Shown here piece by piece: positions 1-8,742 of a DNA stretch of 64,000 bases. Position 1 is the stretch's first letter. Every line of letters starts with the position of its first letter. A program made the position numbers and the translations under genes. The notes beneath the pieces are model-generated. The model was not told the DNA's origin. It made no database searches and saw only the letters and a list, made by a program, of their open reading frames with translations. Source of the stretch: Terrihalobacillus insolitus. GTDB lineage: Bacteria > Bacillota > Bacilli > Bacillales > Amphibacillaceae. Location: contig NZ_JAMQKB010000005.1 of NCBI RefSeq assembly GCF_028416575.1, positions 1 through 64,000 of the forward strand. The letters run 5' to 3'.

Positions 1-201
1 CCCGCAGAGGCTCAAAGTCAAGTGACAAGTTGCACGCGCTAGCTTCAAACAAAGTGCTAAAACTTAGAGAGCTATAAACAAGTTTATGTTCCTTTAAAAA
101 ATTGTTCAGTTTAGTGTTGACATACCAGTGTTATGTCACCACTTGACTCCTTTGAAGTCCACTTGTAATGTAATTATTAACCTACGGGAGGGAGAAACTG
201 A

Positions 202-1644
202 ATGCTTGAGAACAGTACAATAGACCCTTTTAAGCTTTTAATAGTCTCTCTTGGCAGTGCTGATACAACTTATATAGATATTGATTCAGTATATAAAAAG
301 AGAGAAGATGAGTATTATCGACTTTACAAGGAATCAGAGTATTATAATGATCCGCTTTTCCTTTCGTTTACAACAGAAAATTCTGAAGTAATGAAGAAAT
401 CTATCGGTATTATTCTATGGGAAAAGGAACGAGAACAAGATATTATTACTTTAAGTTTGATTAAAAAAACACATAGATTCACCTACAATTATGTGAAGCA
501 AAAAGGAGAAATAGACATAGGTCAATATGCGGAATTTCTATATGATAGGTTTAATAAACCAGGCGATACTTTTCGAATGAGGTATCATTTCGCAGTGTTC
601 GTATATCTATGCGTGCATTTTAAAAAGGTGTTTGATACATTCTCTCCATTTGCTCAACATCTAATGATGTACTTGAAAATGATTGAAAATTCGTTTGAAG
701 AAAGTTTTATCGGTATATCTGATGATTATAGGAAATATAAAGTCAAGATTGAGAAGGACAAACAGGTATTAGGTATTCACAACAGTGGGATACTTAGAGC
801 TTCCGAATATTTTGATAGACAAATATGGAATGAACACAATAACTTCGAAGATGAAACTAGAACCGAGACAGAGCTTAAAGTATTAGATCAAAATTATATG
901 CAAGAATATAAGGAACAATTATTTAGTAGATTAACAAAAAGAAATGGAGAATCAAGGTATTTAGTTGCCCACAATAACCTACTTAGATATTTTGGTCTGG
1001 ATGGTCGTAATTTACTCGAATCAACCAAACTAACTAAATCAGATGTAAATTCTATTTATGCAAATCTTTATAGCTCGTTAGAAGAGGGAGTAATATCGGA
1101 AGATGAAAAAGCACTTCTCACTTCATCAAGCTTTCTTCTGGCAGCCCTTATTAATGAATATAAAAATACAAGGGAAAGGTATTTTGAACAATTGAAGGAT
1201 TCATTTTATTACGAGATTGATAAAATGAAGAAGGATTTAGTTAAAGAAAAAGAGTCCCTCAAAGCGAAGAGGGAAGAGTTGAAAAAGCAAAAACAGGAGT
1301 TCCTTACAACAAATAAAGAACTAACTAAAAATTTGAAAGTTCTTCAAGAAGAATTAAATAAACACAAGAAAAGTTTAATGGTAAAAGAAGGGGAAAATAA
1401 AAGAACTAAAAAGGGATCAAAAAGAGTTGAAAGGGCTAAGAGAACACTTATTTAAAAGCCAAATGAGAGAGGTAGAAAAGGTTACGGTAAAAGATGACGA
1501 TTTTAAACGAATGGTCGATAGGTTTACAACTAAAAAATGCGTTGTAGTTGGTGGTCATCCATCGGTCATCCATCTTGGCAAACAAAATTAAAGGGTGTTT
1601 TTCGTGAATTCAACTTTTTAGATGTAGCCCGAGTTTGGCGTTAA
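202..1644 (+). pseudogene. DUF2325-family gene, broken by a frameshift and an 11-bp duplication
   Basis: The first open frame (202-1455, 417 codons) follows a good site (GGGAGGG, 8 nt before ATG) and ends in a Lys/Glu-rich coiled coil. Near 1390-1400 the sensible frame shifts. Frame 2 then continues as a helical region (KELKGLREHLFKSQ) and a short domain containing KKCVVVGGHPS, which resembles the start of the C-terminal DUF2325 domain. At 1553-1574 the 11-mer ggtcatccatc is tandemly duplicated, shifting the frame again. After it, frame 1 resumes with SWQTKLKGVFREFNFLDV and stops at 1644, short of a normal domain end. Restoring both frames gives a coiled-coil plus DUF2325 protein, a family common in Bacillaceae with no settled function. 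The reconstruction is read directly; the family name is recognition from the GGHP motif and layout. Confidence 0.7.
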
Positions 1645-1677
1645 TTTATTCCAATTGCAGTCGCACCAAGGGTTAGA

Positions 1678-1717
1678 AGCATGCAGAAGAAATCTTGTTG
1701 TCACTACATGCTTTTTT
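1678..1717 (+). terminator. weak intrinsic terminator
   Basis: The arms agcatgcag and ctacatgct pair with one G-U, separated by 17 nt and followed by a run of six T. It lies just downstream of the broken DUF2325 gene. Confidence 0.4.
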
Positions 1718-1835
1718 CAAGCCTTTCTACTATCTTTTTGACACTTGTTTGTTTCAATTCTTTAGGGCTCCTCGCTAATTGGTGTGGGGTGTAAAGAAAA
1801 AAGATAGAATCATAGTCGGTTTGACATGGAGCCTC

Positions 1836-1912
1836 GGCGGGCATGATTCACGAGCCAAGCCGCCAATATGAAGGGATATTGGCTCACGCACAGAAATGCT
1901 ATCATGCCCGCC
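1836..1912. repeat. nested inverted repeat, about 77 bp
   Basis: The outer arms ggcgggcatgat (1836-1847) and atcatgcccgcc (1901-1912) are perfect complements. Inside is a second perfect hairpin, gccaatat / atattggc (1862-1869 and 1876-1883), with a 6-nt loop. It is GC-rich against an AT-rich background and lies just beyond the 3' end of the decayed IS1634-like transposase. It could be a dispersed palindromic repeat, an IS-end structure or a strong terminator. Confidence 0.6.
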
Positions 1913-1959
1913 ACTCCACGTAAAACCTCCTGTTCTAGCATCTGCTCCAATACTAAATA

Positions 1960-3660
1960 GCGGGGAGGCTTCTTTAGTAGCATCTAGCCATTCTATCATT
2001 TGACGTTGTTCTTTTGTCATTTCTGTGGCAGTTATCGACTTGCTTGTTGATTTTTAAATCCGACTTCGTTCAGTTGGCAGCTTTCTAGCTTTTGAAGTAC
2101 ATCGTTAGCCGTCATAGCTTGATTCGACTTCTGTATTAGTAATTCAATTGTATTTCTTAATAAATAGGCTAGCACACATACACTGATATGTGCCTTCACT
2201 CTTTCAGGTCTTGTGAGATAAACAGGGCGTAGAGCTAGTTGAGACTTCATTTCCCTAAAAGCTTCTTCTATTTTGTTTTTCGCACGGTATTTGTAAACCA
2301 CTTCATTTTTTTGACAAGGACGTGTCATTAGTAATAAAACAGGTGAGCCCATCACGTTTTTGCATTTCCATTTCTTTTTCCGCGTCTACTTCAGCGTTAA
2401 TCTGAAAGCTATGTACGATACGAGGCTGTCCGTCTTTTTTAGGTATTTCAAGTTCTATAGGAGTAACCGATATATTCATGATGGATTTTAGCTTTCTCTT
2501 GGAAAGCATCTGATGGACCTTTCTTACAGTAGTTTCCTTCTTCCGAGACTTTTTAGCTGCGGATAGGTTAGCATTTTCAGCTTCTATCCATGTGAATGCC
2601 TGTTTTATTCGATTTGTACGGGATTCGATATCCTCATAAAAACGTGAAACCTCAAATGAAAATAGGTAACGGCGCTTCCCTACCTTTTCTTCCCGGATAA
2701 AGAATCGTTCCTTTTCATCAATTGGTTCAAAGTTCTGTGACATAAGTAGTTGGTTATAGTTTTCTGATGTAACAGCTTTCGGCATTACTTGTTCAAATAA
2801 CGGATGAGCCGCCATTTCATTTTTATCCATCGCGGATAAGTAGGTCATTTCTTCGCCTTCCAATAGATTCAGATGATCTTGAGAGACCATCCCGCGGTCA
2901 AACACCAAGTGGCAGGTCTTTAGGGAAAAACGCTCTTTTAATTCGTTAATCAACCAGGGAAGGGTCGTGACATCCTGTGTATTTCCATCAAGCACTTTCC
3001 AATAAAAAGGTGAGCCTTGGGGAGTCACTAATAAAGCAATGACAACTTGTTCCCGATCCGGCCGGTGATCGCGGGAATATCCAAATTTAGAAATAACACA
3101 CTTACTGCCCTCCATGTAGGTAGAGGTGATATCATAGAACATCGCTTCTTCCATGGAATGATCAAGGTTTGCCAACTGATTATAGATGTGTGTCTGAAGC
3201 TCCGGTTCACGAAAGTTCAGGTGGTCAAGCTCCCGGTAAATGGAATAATTATCAGGAATAATGGCATCGTCATAGAGGCCTGGCAACACCGTTGAACGCA
3301 TCCAATCGACTACATTAATTTTACTCAACGGCTTGATACAGCGGTTCAATACAAGTGCTTCAGCAAGTATGGAATGGGAGAAGAAGTGATGCAATTCGAG
3401 TTTTTTCCATAAAGCGTGCAGAACCATAACTGGAAGATAGAGCCAATGGTTTGTCACTACGACATAAACCAATTCTGAGTGCTGTTGCGACTTAATGATC
3501 AACCGCATTCGATCAGCGTCTTCTTCGGAAAGCGCCCCAAGATTTTGGACCACGCGGTGCTTTGGTTTGCCATCTTTATCGCGATAGGAAGTAACGATTT
3601 TATAATAATTATAGGTTTTTCCGCTTCTGCGGATGGTTACTTTTTTCGAAATTGTTTATA
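1960..3660 (-). mobile_element. decayed IS1634-like insertion sequence (ends not resolved)
   Basis: This interval holds one transposase gene of the IS1634 group in three frames. I could not find a convincing pair of terminal inverted repeats or a target duplication, so the limits are those of the recognisable coding sequence. Downstream of it lies the nested palindrome at 1836-1912; upstream lies the promoter of the catabolic operon. Confidence 0.6.
2032..3655 (-). pseudogene. IS1634-family transposase, frameshifted
   Basis: This is a DDE transposase of the IS4/IS1634 superfamily. The main frame (3553 to 2303) carries the central region, including YDITSTYMEG and the segment LVFDRGMVS. Coding sense extends upstream to about 3655 as KVTIRRSGKTYNYYKIV, but there is no usable start; an expanded A-run after TTTCG may have shifted it. 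At an A7 run near 2310 the frame is lost; the C-terminal part (NKIEEAFREMKSQLAL, carrying the family's final Glu) continues in the +1 frame down to 2032. A third frame then carries SITATEMTKEQRQMIEWLD down to about 1970. With three breaks it should be inactive. Confidence 0.75.
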
Positions 3661-3715
3661 TTAATACATCTTACAATTCACATATTTAATTTTAAATAAA
3701 ATATGCAGAAAATTA

Positions 3716-3772
3716 TTGACGTGTTCGAAAGCAAATGGTAGAGTGAGATTGTAGTAAATATTGTTCAACAAT
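3716..3772 (+). promoter_or_regulatory. promoter and GntR/FCD-type operator of the catabolic operon
   Basis: A -35-like TTGACG (3716-3721) and a -10-like TAGAGT (3739-3744) are spaced by 17 nt. Downstream, at 3760-3772, lies the 13-bp perfect palindrome attgttcaacaat, which fits the TnGTnnnACnA pattern bound by FadR-subfamily GntR regulators. Its position near the expected transcription start and 24 nt before the regulator gene suggests autoregulation and operon control. The promoter call is by inspection only. Confidence 0.5.
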
Positions 3773-3796
3773 TTTGCTCAAGGGAGGTGAACGATT

Positions 3797-4456
3797 TTGA
3801 GTACCACTTCTAATATGCTCAACACAACAGATAAGGCCTATACGTATATAAAAAAGAAGATCATGAATGGGGATTATAAACCTTCAGAGAAATTAGTAGA
3901 GAGCCAATTGGCCACCGATATTGGAGTAAGTAGGAATACTATTCGAAATGCATTAGTTATTCTTCAAAAAGAAAATTTAATTGAAATGGAAAAAAACAAA
4001 GGTGCCAAGATTAAGGCATTTACATTAGAGGAAATCAATAACTACCTAGAAATTCGACTTGCATTAGAGGGAGTTATTGGAAGGTCAGTTGCTGCAAATA
4101 TATCAGATGATTCTATTGAACAGTTGGAACAAATACTGCAGGAGATGGAAGATCTTATTTCAAAGAAAAAATATGATGACTACTCCAAGTTAAATAAAAA
4201 GTTTCATAGGGTTATTTACGAATCAGCAAAAAATCAGCAAGCTGTACAAATGGTTCTAGTCATTAAAACACAATTACTGCGCTTTCACCTTCGAACAATT
4301 TTAGTCCCTGGAAGAAGTGATAGTTCGTTGAAAGAACATACCGAAATCCTTACTGCATTAAAAGAACGAGATCAAGATAGAGCAGAAAAAGCGTTAAAGG
4401 AACACATATCACATGTTAAAGAAACAATTAACAATTATTATCAATTTTTAATTTAA
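3797..4456 (+). CDS. GntR-family (FCD) transcriptional regulator
   Basis: A 219-residue regulator. Residues about 10-75 form a winged helix-turn-helix (KAYTYIKKKIMNGDYKPSEKL, then QLATDIGVSRNTIRNAL). Residues about 85-210 match the all-helical FCD ligand-binding domain (LEIRLALEG, KKFHRVIYESA, EHTEILTALKERD). The start is TTG at 3797, chosen because GGGAGGTG sits 8 nt upstream. It is the first gene of the catabolic operon, 15 nt ahead of the DUF6282 gene. FCD regulators typically bind an organic acid and release DNA, so it probably represses the operon until the imported acid or a breakdown product appears. The effector cannot be named from sequence. Confidence 0.9.
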   Translation: MSTTSNMLNTTDKAYTYIKKKIMNGDYKPSEKLVESQLATDIGVSRNTIRNALVILQKENLIEMEKNKGAKIKAFTLEEINNYLEIRLALEGVIGRSVAANISDDSIEQLEQILQEMEDLISKKKYDDYSKLNKKFHRVIYESAKNQQAVQMVLVIKTQLLRFHLRTILVPGRSDSSLKEHTEILTALKERDQDRAEKALKEHISHVKETINNYYQFLI

Positions 4457-4471
4457 AATAGGAGGGATTTT

Positions 4472-5383
4472 ATGTCAGTTGATAAATTACTAGATGGAGC
4501 GTATGACTTACATGTACATACCGCTCCAGACGTTGTAGAAAGAAAGCTTGATGATTTGGATTTAGCAGAAAGAGCTGCAAAGGTAGGAATAAAGGGATTT
4601 GGAATCAAATCTCATTATTTCTGCACTGCAGAACGCGCCCGTCTAGTTCATAAGGTATATCCTTCTGTCAAACCAGTTGGGGCAATTGTTCTGAATAATG
4701 CCGTAGGTGGATTTAACCCATTAGCAGTTGAAATGGCAGGCCGCGATGGAGCAAAAATTGTATGGATGCCAACCTTTGACTCTGAAAATGAACAGGCTTT
4801 TTTTAGAGCAGGCAAACATAAGAAACTACCATTCTGGGCAAAGCTTCAAACGGAATTAATGGAACAAGGGAAAACAACGGAGAGTATTAAAGTGTTTGAG
4901 GGAGACGGGATCACCTTTAAGAAAGAGGTAACGGATGTACTAGATATTATTGCTAATCACAACATGATTTTAGCAACTGGTCACTTAGGTAAGAAAGAAA
5001 CCTTTGCTATCGTGAAGGCAGCGAAGGAACTTCATGTTAACAATATTATTATTACACATCCAAACTTTCCATCTACTTACTATACAAAGGAAGAGCAAAA
5101 AGAGTTAGCTGATTTAGGGGCCTTTATGGAGCATTGCTTTACTACACCTAAAACAGGAAAGATTTCTTGGGAAGAAGTGTATGAGCAAATTAGATATGTT
5201 GGTCCTGAACATTGTATTATCTCAACGGACCTAGGACAACCAAGTGCCTTGTATCCAGATGAAGGATTAAGAGAATTTTACACCAATTTGCTTGCCAATG
5301 GATTCACATTTGATGAAGTAAAGCAGATGGCACAGGATAACCCAGCACAATTAGTAGAAGGCGGCAAAACAGCTACAGTTTAA
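4472..5383 (+). CDS. DUF6282-family metal-dependent hydrolase
   Basis: A 303-residue protein of the amidohydrolase-like TIM-barrel class. The N-terminal DLHVHTAPD (about residue 12) gives the usual HxH metal site; further candidate ligands are H168 in ATGHLG, H194 in IITHPNFPS and D250 in ISTDLGQ. The site AGGAGGG lies just before the ATG. It stands between the regulator and the GalB-like gene. In analogous aromatic-acid pathways an amidohydrolase (LigI) opens 2-pyrone-4,6-dicarboxylate, so a lactone or pyrone hydrolase role is a reasonable guess, but DUF6282 is a different family and the substrate is unknown. Confidence 0.8.
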   Translation: MSVDKLLDGAYDLHVHTAPDVVERKLDDLDLAERAAKVGIKGFGIKSHYFCTAERARLVHKVYPSVKPVGAIVLNNAVGGFNPLAVEMAGRDGAKIVWMPTFDSENEQAFFRAGKHKKLPFWAKLQTELMEQGKTTESIKVFEGDGITFKKEVTDVLDIIANHNMILATGHLGKKETFAIVKAAKELHVNNIIITHPNFPSTYYTKEEQKELADLGAFMEHCFTTPKTGKISWEEVYEQIRYVGPEHCIISTDLGQPSALYPDEGLREFYTNLLANGFTFDEVKQMAQDNPAQLVEGGKTATV

Positions 5384-5413
5384 CACTATCTATTCAGAAG
5401 GGACGATTACACA

Positions 5414-6139
5414 ATGAAAAGTCAAAATATTCTGATTGTAAGCGCTCATGCAGCGGATTTCGTATGGAGAGCTGGTGGTACGATTGCAAAGTATATCAAA
5501 AATGGTGCGAATGTATCTCTAGTAATTTTAAGCTATGGTGCTAGAGGTGAATCGAATGATCTTTGGAAGCAAGAAGGACAAACATTAGAAAACGTTAAAA
5601 ATATCAGATATGGAGAAATAAAACAAGCAGCAGAAATTATCGGTGTAACAGATATGGAAATTTGGGACTATAAAGATTACCCAATGGATTTGAATGAAGA
5701 ACGATTGGATCAAATGGCCAAGAAAATTAGAGAAGTAAAGCCGTATCATATTATCACCCATGCATTTGGCGACGCCTTTAACCCTGACCATCCTGCAGTT
5801 GCTAAGTTTGTTCACCAAGCAAGTGTAATGGCTGTGTCTGCAGGTGTGAGAATGGAAGGCCTTCCAAATATAACACAAACAAGAATATTCGGCTTTGAAC
5901 CGCACCAAACGGAAATAAGTAATTTTACACCGGATACTATTATTGATATTACAGATACCTTTGAAATAAAAAAGAAGGCAATGCAGTGTTTCAAGGCTCA
6001 GAATCATTTAATTGAATACTATGGTGAACGAGCAAAAATGAGGGGGAACCATGCGAGAAGAATATCAGGAAATAAGGACTATAAATATGCGGAATCATTT
6101 ATGCGCTTTTTCCCTTATGTAGGAGGTGAGTTGGTTTAA
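5414..6139 (+). CDS. PIG-L/LmbE-family protein, GalB-like (4-oxalomesaconate hydratase type)
   Basis: A 241-residue member of the PIG-L deacetylase fold. The signature usually written AHPDD reads AHAADFVWRAGG here (residues 11-22), and the C-terminal zinc His is likely in FNPDHPAV. As I recall it, this non-canonical motif is typical of GalB of Pseudomonas putida, a PIG-L-fold hydratase that adds water to 4-oxalomesaconate in gallate breakdown, rather than of sugar deacetylases. The next gene is RraA/GalC-like, which would act on the GalB product. The stop TAA is directly followed by the next ATG, so the two are translationally linked. The GalB assignment rests on the motif and neighbour, not on an alignment. 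Confidence 0.7.
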   Translation: MKSQNILIVSAHAADFVWRAGGTIAKYIKNGANVSLVILSYGARGESNDLWKQEGQTLENVKNIRYGEIKQAAEIIGVTDMEIWDYKDYPMDLNEERLDQMAKKIREVKPYHIITHAFGDAFNPDHPAVAKFVHQASVMAVSAGVRMEGLPNITQTRIFGFEPHQTEISNFTPDTIIDITDTFEIKKKAMQCFKAQNHLIEYYGERAKMRGNHARRISGNKDYKYAESFMRFFPYVGGELV

Positions 6140-6856
6140 ATGAATAAATACGTAGTGAAAGATTTTCCTAGACCTGATCAAAGCAAAGTTGACATACTTG
6201 CCCAGTTTGATGTGGCAACTGTGTATGAGGCACAAGGGAAAACGGGCTTAGTAAGTGATGAATTGAAACCGATTGCAAGTAATCAATCTATTTGTGGTCC
6301 AGCTGTAACTGCAGTTTGCTATGCAGGAGACAATTTAATGATTCATGCAGCTATTGAGACATGTAAACCAGGTGATATTCTCGTTATTACAACAGTTGGT
6401 GAAAGTAAGTCTGGAATGATTGGTGAATTGATAGTAGAAGCCTTGCGAAAGAGAGGTGTACAGGGAGTCATTATAGATGCTGGAATTCGTGACGTTGCTA
6501 GAATTAGAGAATTGGGATTTCCAGTATGGTCAAAAGCAATTTTTTCAGAGGGTACAACAAAGGTCAGAGCAGGCTGGGTTAACGCCCCTACTGTATGCGG
6601 AGGAACGACCATTCACCCAGGTGACATCATTTTTGCTGACGACGATGGTGTCGTGAATATAAGGCAAGAAGATATAGACTTTGCAATTGAAAAGTCGAAG
6701 CAACGAATGATTAAAGAAGCAAATACAAAAGAAAGAATTGCACGTGGTGAACTCAGTTTGGATTTCTACAATTTGCGTAATGTTTTAAAGGATAATGATG
6801 TGGTTTATTACAAGGATATTCAAGAATTAAAGGAGGCAAAACATGAAAAAGTGTAG
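6140..6856 (+). CDS. RraA-family protein, probable 4-carboxy-4-hydroxy-2-oxoadipate-type aldolase
   Basis: A 238-residue protein of the RraA / class II pyruvate aldolase family (GalC, LigK, HMG aldolase). The family signature is clear: GELIVEALRKRG near residue 94, then GVIIDAGIRD (R and D bind the pyruvyl group and the metal water), a conserved GGTTIHPGDI, and ADDDGVV. Family enzymes split 4-carboxy-4-hydroxy-2-oxoadipate to pyruvate and oxaloacetate and can decarboxylate oxaloacetate. Following a GalB-like hydratase, this supports a hydratase-aldolase pair. Its last 14 nt overlap the TAXI receptor gene. The alternative, an RNase E regulator (RraA proper), is unlikely in this operon. Confidence 0.8.
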   Translation: MNKYVVKDFPRPDQSKVDILAQFDVATVYEAQGKTGLVSDELKPIASNQSICGPAVTAVCYAGDNLMIHAAIETCKPGDILVITTVGESKSGMIGELIVEALRKRGVQGVIIDAGIRDVARIRELGFPVWSKAIFSEGTTKVRAGWVNAPTVCGGTTIHPGDIIFADDDGVVNIRQEDIDFAIEKSKQRMIKEANTKERIARGELSLDFYNLRNVLKDNDVVYYKDIQELKEAKHEKV

Positions 6857-7826
6857 AGGGATTGTTGTTGTACTGATTACTATGGTTGGTATGTTTCTAC
6901 TGTCTGCTTGTTCATCTAGTGAGGCTAATGGAGGATCAGATGGAGGCGGAGATTCAATTGTTATTGGAACAGGTGGCTCTTCTGGTACTTACTACGCAGT
7001 TGGAGCTGGGATGGCTAAACTATTAAATGACAAATCGGATGTTAACGCTGTTTCTCAAGGTACAAAAGGTGCAATTGAAAACGTACGCCTAGTTCATTCA
7101 AAGAGTGTTGACATTGGTATGGGGAACTGGGACGCATTATATTTTGGTTACAATGGAACAGGTCCTTTTGATGGAAAAAAGCAAGATGTTAAAGCCTTAA
7201 TGACACTTTATTTAAGTGGTGGACAAATGGCTGTTAAAGCTGATTCTGGTATTGAAAGTTATGAAGATTTAAAAGGTAAAAAGGTTAATCTAGGACCTCC
7301 AGGATCTACGATTACAGAAATGTCTAAAATCATTTTGAAAACGTACGGAATTGATCCTGAAAAAGATATTGAGCCTTACTACTTAAGCTTTAATGAAGGT
7401 GGTACAAAATTACAGGATAACGATTTGGATGCAACTTTTTATGTATCCGGTATCCCGACTGCTGGTTTAATCGATTTAACATCTACAAGTGATATTCGAT
7501 TACTCTCACTAGATGGAGAAATTGCGGATAAAATTGTGGAGGAGTATCCATATTACGACAAACTAACAATCCCTGCTGGAACGTATAACGGAATCGACTA
7601 TGACGTTTCAACGCTTCAATTATGGACATCTTTAATGGTACATGCAGATATGCCTGAAGAAAAAGCATATAACATTGTGAAGACACTAATGGAAAATGTA
7701 GAGCAATTTCAACAGGTTCATAATGTAGGAAAAGATATATCATTGGAAACTGCTGCAAAGGCACCAATTCCTTTCCATCCAGGAGCGGAAAAGTACTACA
7801 AAGAACAGGGTGTATTATCTGAATAA
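6843..7826 (+). CDS. TAXI-family TRAP transporter solute-binding lipoprotein
   Basis: A 327-residue extracytoplasmic receptor. The N-terminus is a lipoprotein signal (MKK..., hydrophobic stretch, lipobox LSAC at about residues 20-23), followed by a Gly/Ser linker and the TAXI core IGTGGSSGTYYAVGAGMAKLL. Further family marks are GKKVNLGPPGSTITEMSKII and AKAPIPFHPGAEKYYKEQG at the C-terminus. It would be anchored outside the membrane and hand substrate to the fused permease at 8739. TAXI receptors are known to bind carboxylates such as glutamate or 2-oxoglutarate; here the enzymes suggest a multi-carboxylate. AAGGAGG lies 6 nt before the ATG. Confidence 0.93.
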   Translation: MKKCRGIVVVLITMVGMFLLSACSSSEANGGSDGGGDSIVIGTGGSSGTYYAVGAGMAKLLNDKSDVNAVSQGTKGAIENVRLVHSKSVDIGMGNWDALYFGYNGTGPFDGKKQDVKALMTLYLSGGQMAVKADSGIESYEDLKGKKVNLGPPGSTITEMSKIILKTYGIDPEKDIEPYYLSFNEGGTKLQDNDLDATFYVSGIPTAGLIDLTSTSDIRLLSLDGEIADKIVEEYPYYDKLTIPAGTYNGIDYDVSTLQLWTSLMVHADMPEEKAYNIVKTLMENVEQFQQVHNVGKDISLETAAKAPIPFHPGAEKYYKEQGVLSE

Positions 7827-7857
7827 CTGGCAAATGAAAGGAAAAGGAGATCAAAAA

Positions 7858-8742
7858 ATGAATAATCTGGGATTTATAGGATTTGGAGAAGCATCTTTTC
7901 ATATTGCTAGAGGTCTTTCAAGTAATATTGACGTATATGCATTTGATATAAATGCAACTCATAAAGACTTAGGTCCTATTATTGGTGAGCGAGCTGAGCA
8001 AGCAAATGTAAAATTACTTCCTTCATTAGAGGAACTCGCACAATCATGCACCATCATACTTTCTGCAACTAGTGCGAAAATTGCGCTGAAAATAGCTCAA
8101 GATTGTTTACCTTATATACAGCCTGATCATACGTATGTAGATATGAATGCGGCATCACCAATGGTCAAAGAAGAAATTGAGAAGATCTTGTCGGAAAAAA
8201 ATGTTTCATTCGTAGATGTAGCTGTTATGGGTTCTGTACCCGCATATGGACACAAGGTTCCCATGCTATTAAGTGGAAGTGGTGCATCGGAATTTTTCAC
8301 CTTTGGTAAGGCCCTTAATATGGATTTTAAAGTCATTAGTGACCAACCTGGTGGTTCGTCAGCTATCAAAATGGTACGTAGCATATTTATGAAAGGGTTT
8401 ACAATGCTAGCGATTGAAACGCTACAGGCTGGAATCAAATATGATATTGTTGATGAAATAATGGAGTCAATCGGACATACAATAGACGCGACTGAATTTA
8501 AAAAGCTTGCCAATAACCTAATTACAAGAACTGCCATCCATTCGGAAAGAAGAGTAGCAGAAATGGAAGAGGTACTATCTACTTTGGAACGTTTCCAAGT
8601 AGATAGTACACTATCAAATGCAACGAAGGAAAAATTAAAACAAATATCAGAGCAACATCTAGCAGCCTATTTTGACTATCGACCCCCTGATGACTTAATG
8701 GAAGTCATTAAAGTTCTGGATGGAATGGAGGTATCGACTTGA
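7858..8742 (+). CDS. NAD(P)-dependent dehydrogenase, 6PGDH-like with DUF1932 C-terminal domain
   Basis: A 294-residue oxidoreductase. The start at 7858 is chosen because GGAGA precedes it by 7 nt and the protein then opens with the nucleotide-binding motif NNLGFIGFGEASFHIARGL (a GxGxxx variant). The middle has the 6PGDH-type DVAVMGSVP and GGSSAIKMVRSIFMKG segments; the last third corresponds to DUF1932. These enzymes reduce or oxidise beta-hydroxy acids. It lies between the receptor and permease genes, so it is part of the same catabolic unit, perhaps interconverting an oxo- and hydroxy-acid before hydration or cleavage. The stop overlaps the TTG start of the permease. Confidence 0.85.
   Translation: MNNLGFIGFGEASFHIARGLSSNIDVYAFDINATHKDLGPIIGERAEQANVKLLPSLEELAQSCTIILSATSAKIALKIAQDCLPYIQPDHTYVDMNAASPMVKEEIEKILSEKNVSFVDVAVMGSVPAYGHKVPMLLSGSGASEFFTFGKALNMDFKVISDQPGGSSAIKMVRSIFMKGFTMLAIETLQAGIKYDIVDEIMESIGHTIDATEFKKLANNLITRTAIHSERRVAEMEEVLSTLERFQVDSTLSNATKEKLKQISEQHLAAYFDYRPPDDLMEVIKVLDGMEVST

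Noticed and set aside
1775-2020. ORF on the minus strand as a separate gene
   Set aside because: Its start reads as the displaced C-terminus of the transposase and its end runs through the nested palindrome; no ribosome site.
2303-2355. Programmed frameshift in the IS1634-like transposase at the A7 run
   Set aside because: The continuing frame is +1, not the -1 expected of slippage at A-AAA-AAA, and other breaks exist in the same gene. Simple decay is more likely.
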